A DNA stretch of 64,000 bases, taken from assembly GCF_963675065.1 (NCBI RefSeq), contig NZ_OY775906.1, positions 1,838,001 through 1,902,000 of the forward strand, written 5' to 3'. Made by a program: the position numbers and the translations under genes. This document shows, one piece after another, positions 8,931-18,969 of this stretch (position 1 is the stretch's first letter; each line of letters starts with the position of its first letter). Source of the stretch: an uncultured Draconibacterium sp. Its GTDB lineage: Bacteria; Bacteroidota; Bacteroidia; Bacteroidales; Prolixibacteraceae. The notes beneath the pieces were generated by a model. That model saw only the letters and a program-made list of their open reading frames with translations. It made no database searches and was not told where the DNA came from.

Positions 8931-10487
8931 TTACCATATTTCTGATAAAGTACTAATTTCACCATCGAGTAATTCTACCTCACCGTTTTCCGAAAACAGG
9001 CTTACTGATGTAAATTCTTCGGTAGAGAAAAATTGTTCGGTCATGACCACCAATCCATCAACTGCAAATAATTCAGCCGAAGATTTATCTAGTATAAGTT
9101 TGAAACTAAGTGAAGAGGAATTTGCGATATAAGGCGCAAAATGAGTGCCGGCAAATTCCTCGTTCGGACTGTCCCATCCACTATTACCCCGGTCAATAAA
9201 AAACAGTTTATTTAGATTGTCGTAACCAATCTTTAGCGATTCGTTTTTTTCATTGGATAAAATAATCCCAAAACGCTCACCAAAGTTCATCGACGTATTG
9301 TTTTCGGTTTTAAAGTTCAGGTTTATTTCCATCGGGAATTGCAGCTTATTATTGATTTCCAGCATTCCGGAGACTGTTGAGCCCGAGATCGTTTTTGAAC
9401 CTGATTTTAGCTTATCAATTTCTTTTACCGGCGACGAAACCAGTAAATAGTCGTTATAGATTTCGGTCAATTTCAGAGTTCTTGGCAGGGTAAAAGAACC
9501 TCTCCAGATCGATGTCGGAACCTCATTGGCATATTGCCAGTTATTCATCCAGCCTAGTAAAATTCTTCTTCCGTCTTCATCCGGAATATCCGACCAGGTT
9601 ACCCCTGCATAATTATCTTTACCATAATCCATCCATTTGGTTTTTTCTCCGTATCGCTCAAAATTATGTCCGTCAAAGTCACCCACAAAATATTGGGTCG
9701 CCGAGCCTCCGTTTGGCCCTCCAGGGTTGATACTTACCAGCAATACCCATTTTGTTTCGTCTGTTCCTTCCACTTGCAAAGGAAACAAATCAGGGCATTC
9801 CCATACGCCGCCGTGTGCTCCAATTCCTTCTCCGAATTCGCTTTCCAGGGTCCAGTCGATTAAATTGGGTGAAGAATAGAAATTAATGTGGTCGAGCACG
9901 GCAAGGGTCATTATCCATTTCTCACTTTCGGGGTGCCACATTACTTTTGGGTCGCGAAAATCGCGAATTCCGGGATTAGGTAAAACCGGGTTGTTTTCAT
10001 ATTTCGTCCAGCTACGCCCTTTGTCAAGGCTATATGCAATTCCCTGATACTGAAACTTATCCGTTCCGGTGTTTTCCAACTCCCGGTTATGATAGGTAAA
10101 AATAGCCACCATGGGCGGAACGCCGTTTTCTCCTAAACCAGATGTGTTTTCCCAGTCAATTACAGCACTTCCCGAGAATATCCAGCCTAAACTGTCGGGG
10201 TACAATGCTATTGGAAGCTGTTCCCAGTGAATGAGGTCCTTGCTTACCGCATGCCCCCAGTGCATTGGCCCCCAGATTGTGGTATCGGGGTTATGCTGAA
10301 AAAACAGGTGGTATTCACCATCGTAATACACCATTCCGTTCGGGTCATTAGCCCACCCTGTTTCAGGCGAAAAATGAATCTTGGAACGGTATTGTTCGTT
10401 GTATTTTTCTTGTTGGTTGTTTGCCGACGGCTTGCAGGCACTAAAGATAAAAACTACCACCAGAAGCTTATAAAATGTCTTCATCAT
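8931..10487 (-). CDS. GH32 fructan hydrolase lipoprotein
   Basis: 518-residue GH32 enzyme that hydrolyses beta-fructosyl linkages (levan, inulin, sucrose-type). It has a lipoprotein signal peptide (lipobox FSAC, Cys18), so it is predicted to be anchored on the cell surface or in the periplasm. All three GH32 hallmark sites are present: WANDPNG with nucleophile Asp48, FRDP with Asp179, and ECPDLF with acid/base Glu230. The five-bladed propeller is followed by the usual C-terminal beta-sandwich. The first residue of the nucleophile motif region is conventional, with M replaced by A in W(M/A)NDPNG. The gene begins 2 nt after the stop of the other GH32 gene, so translation is likely coupled, and it is the last gene of the operon. 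Whether it is exo or endo, and inulin- or levan-specific, cannot be told from sequence. Confidence 0.93.
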   Translation of the reverse strand: MMKTFYKLLVVVFIFSACKPSANNQQEKYNEQYRSKIHFSPETGWANDPNGMVYYDGEYHLFFQHNPDTTIWGPMHWGHAVSKDLIHWEQLPIALYPDSLGWIFSGSAVIDWENTSGLGENGVPPMVAIFTYHNRELENTGTDKFQYQGIAYSLDKGRSWTKYENNPVLPNPGIRDFRDPKVMWHPESEKWIMTLAVLDHINFYSSPNLIDWTLESEFGEGIGAHGGVWECPDLFPLQVEGTDETKWVLLVSINPGGPNGGSATQYFVGDFDGHNFERYGEKTKWMDYGKDNYAGVTWSDIPDEDGRRILLGWMNNWQYANEVPTSIWRGSFTLPRTLKLTEIYNDYLLVSSPVKEIDKLKSGSKTISGSTVSGMLEINNKLQFPMEINLNFKTENNTSMNFGERFGIILSNEKNESLKIGYDNLNKLFFIDRGNSGWDSPNEEFAGTHFAPYIANSSSLSFKLILDKSSAELFAVDGLVVMTEQFFSTEEFTSVSLFSENGEVELLDGEISTLSEIW

Positions 10488-10489
10488 TA

Positions 10490-12751
10490 TTAATTTACTT
10501 TTATAAATTGTTGAGTTGATATTTGGTTATCATTCAGAACATAAAGAACGTAGTGTCCTGTTTTTAAATCGCTTATATCGATTTCGGACGAGGAAATACC
10601 GGGAAATATTGGTTTTTCTTTCAGGGTTTGCCCCAGCAGGTTTACAACTTTTGCAGTGGCGGTTCTACTGGTTCCAGCATTAAGCGTAAAGTGTATTTTG
10701 TCGTTGGCCGGGTTAGGATATACATTAATCGATTCCCGCTTATTTTTTCGGTCCAGTATTCCAGTGCCAAGGTCTTCTTCCCAAATTGATTTAAGCTCCC
10801 AGGCGTTAAATAATTGCAGTACAGAAGATGCATTTTCAGAGAATAATTCGATGCCTTTTTGAAAATAAGGATTGGGAAACATCAATGAAGTTAATACCAC
10901 ATCGCCTTCGTTCACAAAAACTTCGAGCGACAGCTGGTCAACAAAAACATGAAAGCTGATTTTACTTTCTTTTAGCTGAACGGGAGCAGTTACAACCCGG
11001 GGAAATTTGCTATTAAAGTTCACATATCCGCTCTGTGTGCGGTCGATAAATACATTTGACGTTTTAGCATCGTAACCCAATACTATTTTATTTGCGTCGG
11101 ATACACAAAGATTAAAACCGACTTTTTGATTGCTTCCAGGCGTAACTTCATAAACCGCTTCAAACTCATAGGTATTTTTCTGCGGTTTAAACTCCGTTAA
11201 CTCAATTGTTCGATCTACCGGTTTGTTCGTAATAACTACTTCTTCCTTTCTTAACTTTTGCAGCTCCTCAATTGGCTTTTGAATGATTTTATACCCCTGA
11301 TCGCTACTCACCAGTTCTATTTCGCGGGGAAGCGACTCTGCTGTACTTCCACCCCAGGAGGTTGGGATGCTGTTGGCGTAATCCCAGTTATTCATCCAGC
11401 CTAACCAAACGGTACGGTCATCATCTGCATCGTAATTCCGGTAAGTTCTGACGGCATAAAAATCGGGGCCGTAGTCAATCCAGTACGCATGTTCGTAACG
11501 CTGGTCGGTAAGAATATCCGAAAACATAATGTGGTCGATGTTGATGTGCCCCCAACTGCCTGAGAAGTTGTCGGTAATTTCCAAAACCGCAGTTTGCCCA
11601 ATGTATTCGCTTACATCCCAGCCAAACCATTTTAACTGTTCCGAATTGTCGCCGGTAGCCGTTCTTACAACTTCTCCGTTAACAAGCAGATTAATACAGG
11701 TTAAGTTATTGTGGTTTCCACCGGCTATTAAAAAGTTGATAAAATTTTTAGAAACCGTAAATTCAGGAGATGTCAGTTTCCCGGTTGCGGCATCGCCACC
11801 ATTAAAAGAATTCACCAGGTAGTCGCCCAAATAACCCGAAACATCCATTTGCCCCGCCAGCGTTCCGTTTGCCGGACTCGTTCCGAAAGCAGTTCCTTCT
11901 GTAGTCCAGGTTCCGTAATCGGAAGCTTCAAAATCAGCAAATACTTCACCGGCGATACCGGCGCCGTCTTTTAAATATGCCAGGGTTGTAGCGTCAGGTG
12001 TAAAAGTGTTTCCATCAAAATCGCCTATCCAATATTGCCCACGGTTAGGCCCCATTCCGCATATCATTACCCACTTCTTGTTTTCAGGATTTCCATCTAA
12101 TGGGAGTTGAAAAAGATCGGGAACCTCCCAGGCGCCTGTTCGTGCGCCAAGTGGGCCGAAAGACGATTGTTTTGTCCAGCTTTTCAAGTCTGGAGAGCTA
12201 TAGATTTCAATACGATGTTCGCCCGGACGAGTTATAGCCATGGCCCAACGGTTAAGTTGTGAATCCCAAAATACTGAAGGATCCCTGAAATCGGTTGAAG
12301 TGGAAGGAATTACCGGATTATCGTTGTAATAATTAAAATATTTAAAATCGGGCGAAGTGCTCGACGAGATTCCCTGCGTTTCAATATTTGTTGTTTTATT
12401 GTGCATGGTATAAATGGCCACAGCAACCGTGTCTGTGCCGGTTCCAAATCCGGCAGTGTTTGCCGTATCTACTACTACCGACCCCGTGTAATAATCGAAA
12501 GATGAACTCCCTCCCTGCATAGGCCAGGGGTACTCTGTCCAGTACACCAAATCTTCAGAAACGGCGTGCCCCCACCAAAAAAGGTGGTACAAACTGTCGA
12601 ATTTAATGGTTCCGTCCGGGTCACCAATCCAGCCACTTTTGGGAGAAAAATGGAATTGTGGCCGGTATTGCTCACTATAATCCTGAGCTTTAACGATAAG
12701 CGAAAAGCTGAGCAAGACACCAATTGATAGGGTCACAAATATATTCTTCAT
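10490..12751 (-). CDS. Secreted GH32 enzyme with inserted domain and type IX secretion tail
   Basis: 753-residue GH32 enzyme exported through the general signal peptide (cleavage near KAQD). Catalytic sites: WIGDPDG (nucleophile Asp44), FRDP (Asp157) and EVPDLF (Glu209, with the usual Cys replaced by Val). The segment after the nucleophile is short (YHLFWWGHAVSEDL), as in a known GH32 subgroup. Residues about 270-412 form an extra beta-sandwich (ADFEASDYGTW ... NFINFLIAGGNH ... GHINIDHIMFSD) inserted between propeller blades. It is of the kind found in many bacterial levanases and probably binds glycan. Residues about 676-753 (INVYPNPAND ... GHYVLYV ... QQFIKVN) are a type A sorting domain of the type IX secretion system. 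The enzyme should therefore be released or attached outside the outer membrane and start fructan breakdown there. Confidence 0.92.
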   Translation of the reverse strand: MKNIFVTLSIGVLLSFSLIVKAQDYSEQYRPQFHFSPKSGWIGDPDGTIKFDSLYHLFWWGHAVSEDLVYWTEYPWPMQGGSSSFDYYTGSVVVDTANTAGFGTGTDTVAVAIYTMHNKTTNIETQGISSSTSPDFKYFNYYNDNPVIPSTSTDFRDPSVFWDSQLNRWAMAITRPGEHRIEIYSSPDLKSWTKQSSFGPLGARTGAWEVPDLFQLPLDGNPENKKWVMICGMGPNRGQYWIGDFDGNTFTPDATTLAYLKDGAGIAGEVFADFEASDYGTWTTEGTAFGTSPANGTLAGQMDVSGYLGDYLVNSFNGGDAATGKLTSPEFTVSKNFINFLIAGGNHNNLTCINLLVNGEVVRTATGDNSEQLKWFGWDVSEYIGQTAVLEITDNFSGSWGHINIDHIMFSDILTDQRYEHAYWIDYGPDFYAVRTYRNYDADDDRTVWLGWMNNWDYANSIPTSWGGSTAESLPREIELVSSDQGYKIIQKPIEELQKLRKEEVVITNKPVDRTIELTEFKPQKNTYEFEAVYEVTPGSNQKVGFNLCVSDANKIVLGYDAKTSNVFIDRTQSGYVNFNSKFPRVVTAPVQLKESKISFHVFVDQLSLEVFVNEGDVVLTSLMFPNPYFQKGIELFSENASSVLQLFNAWELKSIWEEDLGTGILDRKNKRESINVYPNPANDKIHFTLNAGTSRTATAKVVNLLGQTLKEKPIFPGISSSEIDISDLKTGHYVLYVLNDNQISTQQFIKVN

Positions 12752-12792
12752 AAAAATTTGTTTAATTATTTAATCTCCCAAAGCTGGTATAC

Positions 12793-12818
12793 GAAGGAAG
12801 CCTGAACAGGCTTCCTTC
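12793..12818 (-). promoter_or_regulatory. Strong intercistronic hairpin inside the fructan operon
   Basis: GAAGGAAGCCTG and CAGGCTTCCTTC form a perfect 12-bp stem with an AA loop between the DUF4960 gene and the downstream GH32 gene. In the direction of transcription no U-tract follows, so it should not be a simple terminator. It is more likely an mRNA-stabilising or processing element protecting the upstream susCD transcript. Plus-strand Ts after it would only serve opposing transcription. Confidence 0.6.
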
Positions 12819-12827
12819 TTTTAAGTA

Positions 12828-14003
12828 TTATTCTTTCGATTTTGCCAAAAGATACGCAATGCTGTTCGATGTCAGTTTCTCGCGGTTACCCGCTGTGTTT
12901 TCAACATCATTCTCTGCATACCAGTCATAAGTACCTGAACCAATAAAAATAGCGGCACCTTTACCATCATGTTTATCCCATAAAACCAGGTTGATTTCCA
13001 TGCCGCTCCAGTTGGAAACCAATACTTCACAGTTGTTAACGGTTTCGAAGTATGCAACACGTTCTTCTATGGTCTCACCACCAATTGCATAGTCTGTCCA
13101 GCCATCCACGTTATACTGGTTGGTACGGTTACGGCGCGCAACCCCGTTAGGCAACATTATGAATTTGGTTGGGTCATCACTTTTATAGTTTAATCCCTGA
13201 GCTATGGGGTTTTCCGGATTACCGTACCACCTCAAATCCCAATCGCCCCAGTTATAAGAATCAGGATTTGCCTCGATATCGCCAAAAGCATTGTTCGGAG
13301 CATATTTTGCTTCGCTAACAATTCCCAGTTCATCAACCAGCGAACCGGCAAAATTGGTTAACAGGATGTTACCTCCATTTTCGTAATACGCTTTCAGTTT
13401 CGATACAATTGCAGGATTATCGGCAACGCCATAAAGCATTTGAGCATCGGGCCAGCATGGGCGTGTACCCTGGTCGGAATGATACCAAACGGCATTGAAC
13501 TTGCTTAAATCAACAGAACCATCGGCAACCTGACTGAAACTTACATATTCAGCAGAAGGATATTTCTTTAAAAACCATTCTGCAGCTTTCTGGTCGTCCA
13601 AAATCGTCATAGCAGAGACATTGGCAGGCTCGCCCAAAAAGGCAAAGTAGAATTTCTCGGAAACAGTTACGGTGTATTGGCAGTATATATCGCCGTTTAC
13701 AATCGTAAACTCAACAGGATTGGTGAAATCCATGTTTGATGTAATAGCAGGAGTAATAACAGCTCCTGCTGGAAGCACAATCTCCGGGCTGATATTGCTA
13801 AGATCGATATTGCTTCCGCTTTCAATGGTTACCGTAATTGTTTTGTTTACTTCATCTATTTCGCCTTCAGTTTCTTCAACCGAGAAACTCTGTATTTTAA
13901 CATCGGCATCCAGGTTTAGCGTGCTTGTGTAATCCTCTTCGCAGGAAGAAAATAATCCGGCAGAAAAGGTCACCAGTATTATATATATCAAATATTTTTT
14001 CAT
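12828..14003 (-). CDS. DUF4960-type surface fructan-binding lipoprotein
   Basis: 391 residues, lipobox FSSC (Cys21). The N-terminal module (about 30-115) is an Ig-like fold with the pattern IQSFSVEETEGEIDEVNKTI ... SNISPEIVLPAGA. The C-terminal part (about 120-385) is a flavodoxin/ThuA-like alpha/beta domain (AVWYHSDQG, GGNILLTNFAGSL, KHDGKGAAIFIGSGTYDW) matching DUF4960. In the Bacteroides thetaiotaomicron levan locus the gene in this position encodes a surface levan-binding protein of this type, so I infer a SusE/F-like surface glycan-binding role. It follows SusD by 27 nt in the same operon. No catalytic triad is evident, which favours binding over hydrolysis. Confidence 0.78.
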   Translation of the reverse strand: MKKYLIYIILVTFSAGLFSSCEEDYTSTLNLDADVKIQSFSVEETEGEIDEVNKTITVTIESGSNIDLSNISPEIVLPAGAVITPAITSNMDFTNPVEFTIVNGDIYCQYTVTVSEKFYFAFLGEPANVSAMTILDDQKAAEWFLKKYPSAEYVSFSQVADGSVDLSKFNAVWYHSDQGTRPCWPDAQMLYGVADNPAIVSKLKAYYENGGNILLTNFAGSLVDELGIVSEAKYAPNNAFGDIEANPDSYNWGDWDLRWYGNPENPIAQGLNYKSDDPTKFIMLPNGVARRNRTNQYNVDGWTDYAIGGETIEERVAYFETVNNCEVLVSNWSGMEINLVLWDKHDGKGAAIFIGSGTYDWYAENDVENTAGNREKLTSNSIAYLLAKSKE

Positions 14004-14030
14004 TTCAAATTCAATTAAATGTTTAAACTA

Positions 14031-15752
14031 CTACCAACCAGAATTTTGTTTATACAAACCTTTGCTAAAATCAATTTGGTTTTGTGGAATGGCAAAGTAC
14101 TCATGCTTTCCTTCTGTAAAATGACCATCTTTCAGGTATTCCCTTTTGGTTTTTTCTTCAGCAAAATAGCTATTGATATAATCTCCGGCTATTCCCCAGC
14201 GAACCAAATCAAAGAAGCGAATTCCCTCCATGGCCAATTCAAGCCTTCTTTCCCAGCGCAAAGCCTGACGGGCAAATTCCTGTGTCCAGTTGCAATTTTC
14301 GCCCGGTTTATAGATATCCATTTTATAGTTTGAACTTGGGTTGCCATCACCCATTTTCAGCATACCTGCGCTATTGATTGCTCGTTGCCGAATCTCATTG
14401 ATAATCGGCAGTGCTTCATCCTGGCGTCCCAGTTCAATTAATGCTTCAGCTTTCCATAGTAACACGTCGGCAAAACGAATAATGTCGGTATTTTTCGAGC
14501 TTGCCATAAACGGCGGAACTTTTTGAAAACAAGCGCAATCAGGCGATTGATTTTCTTTTAGTGAAGAGAAATGCCCATAAATCTGTGTTGCCCTGGCCCA
14601 GTCTTTCTGATAGATAAAATTGGGATCATATTTCCAGGGGTGTCCCGGAATGGCAACGGTATGATCTAAACGCACATCAAAAGAATTGTTGTAAAAATCA
14701 GCGCCTTCAAGAACATCCGAGTCGTTGAAGGTATCGAACTGAGGCAAACCTTTCCCGTCGGTTTTAAATGAGTTAACAAGGTTCTGTGTCGGAATATGGA
14801 ACCAGCAGCAGCCGTACTCCGGGTTCATCGGGTAATTCAGCATATTTCCCCAATCTAAACGCCCTTTTGGTGTTCCGTCGTCCACCGAACGCTGAATAGA
14901 AAAAACAGATTCTGTACTTCCATCGTCGTGGCTCCAAAGAAAGTTATAGCCAAAATCGGAGAATAAGGCATACTGAGTTGAAACTTCATCAACGAGATCA
15001 ACAACTTCCTGTAATTTTGAAGAATTGATACTGGTTACTGAATTATCTTCGCCCTGTTCGTAAGCCTGATATAGTTTTGTTTTTGCCAGGTATGCTTTGG
15101 CGGCGTATTTATTAGGTCTTCCCTTGTCGCTTTGTGATTCAGGAAGGTTACTGGCTGCAAAAGCAAATTCGGCAGCAATTTTATCCCAAAGTTCCTGGTC
15201 CGAAAATTCGCGGTTCGATACTTCGTTATAAGCATCGCCAACCACTGTTTCATCAATCCACGGAATGTATTTAAACATGGTTTTTAATATGAAATAATGA
15301 TGTGCCCTTAAAAAACGCATTTCTGCCTGGCGTTCTGTTTTCTCAGGATACTCATCTTCTGAAAGCTGGTTAATAACTTTCAAGGCTTCGTTTGCACGGC
15401 CAACGCCCACATATAACCGGTACCATTTCTGGTCAACAAGTGGGTTATCGGTTGTATTAAAGGCAAAAAGTTCCATAAAATTGAATTCCCAGATATCACC
15501 GGTTCCGCCACCGCCTTTGTAAGAATCTCCACTGGTATTGTCGGCATATGGCCAAAGCGAATTGGGTGCAGTGTAGTGGTCGTTGCCAAGCTCAGCATAA
15601 GCGGCAATTACCATTCCTTCAGCATTCTCTGGGGTTAGAAGCTGGTCGTTGCTGATGATGCTCTTTGGAGGCATCTCAAGAAAGGAATCAGAACAGGAAA
15701 TTAAAAAACCTGCTGCTATGATTGCTAATATTATTATTGTTTTATTCTTCAT
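14031..15752 (-). CDS. SusD-family fructan-binding lipoprotein
   Basis: 573-residue RagB/SusD family lipoprotein (lipobox LISC, Cys20). It has the characteristic start SDSFLEMPPKS, early tetratricopeptide-like helices (RANEALKVINQL, MRFLRAHHYFILKTMFKYIPW), and the typical C-terminal block ERRLELAMEGIRFFDLVRWG, ending in KGLYKQNSGW. SusD proteins cap the SusC channel on the cell surface and hand over oligosaccharides. It lies 12 nt after SusC and belongs to the fructan operon, so its ligand is inferred to be levan- or inulin-type oligosaccharides. Confidence 0.92.
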   Translation of the reverse strand: MKNKTIIILAIIAAGFLISCSDSFLEMPPKSIISNDQLLTPENAEGMVIAAYAELGNDHYTAPNSLWPYADNTSGDSYKGGGGTGDIWEFNFMELFAFNTTDNPLVDQKWYRLYVGVGRANEALKVINQLSEDEYPEKTERQAEMRFLRAHHYFILKTMFKYIPWIDETVVGDAYNEVSNREFSDQELWDKIAAEFAFAASNLPESQSDKGRPNKYAAKAYLAKTKLYQAYEQGEDNSVTSINSSKLQEVVDLVDEVSTQYALFSDFGYNFLWSHDDGSTESVFSIQRSVDDGTPKGRLDWGNMLNYPMNPEYGCCWFHIPTQNLVNSFKTDGKGLPQFDTFNDSDVLEGADFYNNSFDVRLDHTVAIPGHPWKYDPNFIYQKDWARATQIYGHFSSLKENQSPDCACFQKVPPFMASSKNTDIIRFADVLLWKAEALIELGRQDEALPIINEIRQRAINSAGMLKMGDGNPSSNYKMDIYKPGENCNWTQEFARQALRWERRLELAMEGIRFFDLVRWGIAGDYINSYFAEEKTKREYLKDGHFTEGKHEYFAIPQNQIDFSKGLYKQNSGW

Positions 15753-15764
15753 GATTATCTTGTT

Positions 15765-18700
15765 TTAGAAAGTTACATTAACACCGATAGTATAACTTGC
15801 CGGAATTGGGTAGGCAAATCCGGGCGATTCAGGATCAACACCTGTAAACTGGTTGTTACCTTTTGTATCTTTTATTGTAAACAGGTTTTGTCCTTGCAGG
15901 TAAATCCGTGCAGATGATAGTTTAGCTTTATTAATAAAGTTCTTTGGAAGGTTATAACCCAACTGTAAATTTCTTAATTTCAGATACGAACCGTTCTCAA
16001 TGAAATAGGTTGAACCCCGGTTTTCATTGTTGGTATCTGTAAGTGTTAACATTGGTATAGTAGAACCGGTATTGGTTGGTGTCCAGGCATCCAATGTTCT
16101 GGTACCAAAGTTTGTTCCCTGCCAGATGGATGTAAAGTCGGTGAGGTGCTTAAATTCGTTGTAAACATCGGCGCCATAAATTCCCTGGAAGAAAATATTT
16201 AAATCAAAGTTCTTATACGAAAAACTAGTGTTTAATCCGTATTCAAAATCCGGGTTCGGATCGCCAATCCATGTCCTGTCCAGTGCATCAACAACACCAT
16301 CGGGTTCATAAACGAAATTACCATCGGCATCTAATCCGCCGATATCTTTGTAACGAAGCCTGCCAACTCCTTTACCTGTTTGTTCGGCATGCTCATCCAC
16401 TTCGTCCTGGTTCTGGAAAATTCCATCCGCGATGTATCCAAAGTGTACCAAATCGGAATGTCCGATTACTGTTTTGTTGGTCCCCGGGTCGCCTGGATAT
16501 CCGGTAAGAACTTCAGCGGGTAAATAGGTTACTTTCCGTTTATACGATGATATATTTGCGGCTAAGTCCATACTTAGGCCACTTGCAAAATCTTTCCGGT
16601 AACCTATAACAAACTCCCACCCTTTATTTTCAAGTGTGGCACCGTTTACCCACTGGTTTCCACCTTCACCTTTTGCTGCAAGATAAGGCGGTTCAATCAG
16701 AATATCTTTTGTTTCCTTGAAGAAATAATCGACATTTCCGTAAATGGCTTGTTCAAATAAACCAAAGTCGATACCGAGGTTTGTCTGGTTGGCTTCTTCC
16801 CATTTAAGTAGTGGATTTCCCTCACGGATTTTTCTGAATCCGGAAGGTAGCGTACCAGTATCCATGCCCATAATATCATAAGCTGTTCCAGAATCGAAAA
16901 CCCATGTAGGATCAACACCATAATCGGTACGATATATTGAATAAATGGCTTCGTTGCTAATTTGCTGGTTCCCGGTAATCCCCCAACCTGCTCTTAATTT
17001 CAGGTTTGAAACTGAAGAAACCGACTCCATAAAGTTTTCTTCGCTAATTCTCCAGCCTAAAGAAAAGGCAGGGAAGATTCCGTACAAATTATCTTTACCA
17101 AAACGTGAAGAACCGTCGCGGCGAAGTGTTGCAGAAAGCAAATATTTTGAATCATATACATAGTTGGCTTTTGCAAAAACAGAAAACAAGGAGTTGCCTG
17201 ATCCACCACCTCCGTTTAAAACCTTTTCAGTTCCTCCATCAAGATACATGTAGTCGGGATCTTCCAAAACAAAACCTTCGCGGCTTGCCCAGAACCATTC
17301 ATCTTCGTACTTAATGGCTTCAGTACCTGCAACCACATCGAGGCTGTGTTTTCCACTTTCAATCTTGTAATTCAAAGTATTGGTCCATGTCCACGATAAA
17401 TTGTGCGACTGTGAGGTGGTTGTACGGTTAATGTCGCTAATTAAAAAGCCCGACTCATAACTGTAATCCATTTTACGTCGGTAGGTCTGGGTGTAATCCA
17501 CACCATAACTGGTCCTGAAATGCAGTCCATTCATTATTTCGAGGTCGGCATAAATATTTCCAAATATCCGCGATGATTTGCCTTTGTTTTGTTTGTTCTG
17601 TTCAATCAATCGAACTGGATTATGTCGGTCCGTCATACCGGGAGCAGGGCCACCCCAACCACCATCAACAGAATGTACCGGAACTACGGGCTGTTGCACC
17701 AATGCCAGATACATTACATCGCCGGTCGGGATTTCTGCATTGTAGATTTTTGAAACATTCAGGTTTTCTCCCACTTTCAATTTACCATCCCAAAAATTAT
17801 AATCGGAATTTAAACGTGCGGTAATTTTATTCGAATTGGTTTCTTTGATAATCCCGTCGTGGTTGTAATAATTCAACGATAGAAGTGAACTTCCTCTCTC
17901 ATTTCCGTTGGAAATTGTAAGGTTGTACGATTGAATGAGTGAAGTTTGCGAAATTTCGTCGTACCATTGAGTATCAGCCGGACGCATGGTTTGTGCAGGG
18001 TCGATGTATTCAGGTAATAAAATTCTGTCGAGCACTGCATTGTCGCCATCCGTGTGCCAGTCGTATTTATAAATACTTGAAGTTGGAGTCAGCCCGTCGT
18101 TGATGGCAGCCTGCCAGTTTACATATCCCCGGTCATAGGTATTCAACACATCGAGTTTTGATGTATATTGCTGAACGGTGGCATAAGAGCTGAATTCAAC
18201 TTTGGTAACTCCTTCTTTCCCTTTTTTAGTGGTGATAAGAATTACGCCGTTGTTTGCCCGCGCACCATAAATACTGGCAGCTGATGCATCTTTTAATACC
18301 TGCATCGATTCGATGTCGTTGGGATTAAGTTGCTCAATTCCTCCGGTTGTTGGTACACCATCAATAATATACAGAGGATCGTTACTTCCTCCGCCCATGG
18401 TACTACCACCCCTGATCCGAACGGTGGCGTATGATCCAGGATTACCATCGGTAGTTACATAAAGTCCGGCTACCCGGCCTTGCAATGCTTTAACAGCGTT
18501 ACCGGTTGGCGTTTCCTTCACTTCATCCATTTCAACAACACTGATGGCACCTGTTAAATCAGCTTTTTTCTGAGTTTGATACCCCGTTACAACAATCTGT
18601 TCCAAACCAACTGCTTCTCCGTGTAATTGTACGTCGATTGTTGTTTGTCCGCCTACCGCAATTTCCTGCGTGCTCATACCCACAAAACGAAATACAAGTG

Positions 18701-18926
18701 TTGCATCATCAGAAACAGAAATGGTATAATCACCATCAATGCTTGTAACAGTTCCGTTGGTCGTTCCTTTTTCAACAATAGTAACTCCGGGCAAACTTTC
18801 TCCATTAGAGTCCGTCACTTTCCCGGTAACAGTGGCCTGCTGAGCAAACGACACTGTTGAAAGCAAACTCAAGAGGACAATAAATATCCCTTTGCCTGCT
18901 TTTTTAAATTTGAATAGTTTCATCAT
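15765..18926 (-). CDS. SusC-family TonB-dependent fructan transporter
   Basis: 1053 residues. Signal peptide (cleavage after SFAQ); a carboxypeptidase-D-like regulatory domain (about 30-115, VTDSNGESLPGVTIVEKG); a plug domain with the SusC signatures GYQTQKKADLTGAIS, VRIRGG and DPLYIIDGVP ... NPNDIESMQVLKDASAASIYG; then a long barrel ending in VNVTF. It imports oligosaccharides across the outer membrane, energised by TonB. The barrel's SYLKLRNLQLGYNLP motif is typical. It is the third gene of the fructan operon (43 nt after the kinase, 12 nt before SusD). No FecR/sigma signalling extension is visible, in keeping with control by a hybrid two-component sensor. Confidence 0.94.
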   Translation of the reverse strand: MMKLFKFKKAGKGIFIVLLSLLSTVSFAQQATVTGKVTDSNGESLPGVTIVEKGTTNGTVTSIDGDYTISVSDDATLVFRFVGMSTQEIAVGGQTTIDVQLHGEAVGLEQIVVTGYQTQKKADLTGAISVVEMDEVKETPTGNAVKALQGRVAGLYVTTDGNPGSYATVRIRGGSTMGGGSNDPLYIIDGVPTTGGIEQLNPNDIESMQVLKDASAASIYGARANNGVILITTKKGKEGVTKVEFSSYATVQQYTSKLDVLNTYDRGYVNWQAAINDGLTPTSSIYKYDWHTDGDNAVLDRILLPEYIDPAQTMRPADTQWYDEISQTSLIQSYNLTISNGNERGSSLLSLNYYNHDGIIKETNSNKITARLNSDYNFWDGKLKVGENLNVSKIYNAEIPTGDVMYLALVQQPVVPVHSVDGGWGGPAPGMTDRHNPVRLIEQNKQNKGKSSRIFGNIYADLEIMNGLHFRTSYGVDYTQTYRRKMDYSYESGFLISDINRTTTSQSHNLSWTWTNTLNYKIESGKHSLDVVAGTEAIKYEDEWFWASREGFVLEDPDYMYLDGGTEKVLNGGGGSGNSLFSVFAKANYVYDSKYLLSATLRRDGSSRFGKDNLYGIFPAFSLGWRISEENFMESVSSVSNLKLRAGWGITGNQQISNEAIYSIYRTDYGVDPTWVFDSGTAYDIMGMDTGTLPSGFRKIREGNPLLKWEEANQTNLGIDFGLFEQAIYGNVDYFFKETKDILIEPPYLAAKGEGGNQWVNGATLENKGWEFVIGYRKDFASGLSMDLAANISSYKRKVTYLPAEVLTGYPGDPGTNKTVIGHSDLVHFGYIADGIFQNQDEVDEHAEQTGKGVGRLRYKDIGGLDADGNFVYEPDGVVDALDRTWIGDPNPDFEYGLNTSFSYKNFDLNIFFQGIYGADVYNEFKHLTDFTSIWQGTNFGTRTLDAWTPTNTGSTIPMLTLTDTNNENRGSTYFIENGSYLKLRNLQLGYNLPKNFINKAKLSSARIYLQGQNLFTIKDTKGNNQFTGVDPESPGFAYPIPASYTIGVNVTF

Positions 18927-18969
18927 ACTTAGATAAGATTAATTAGTTTTTATATAATTTGATTCTCAC

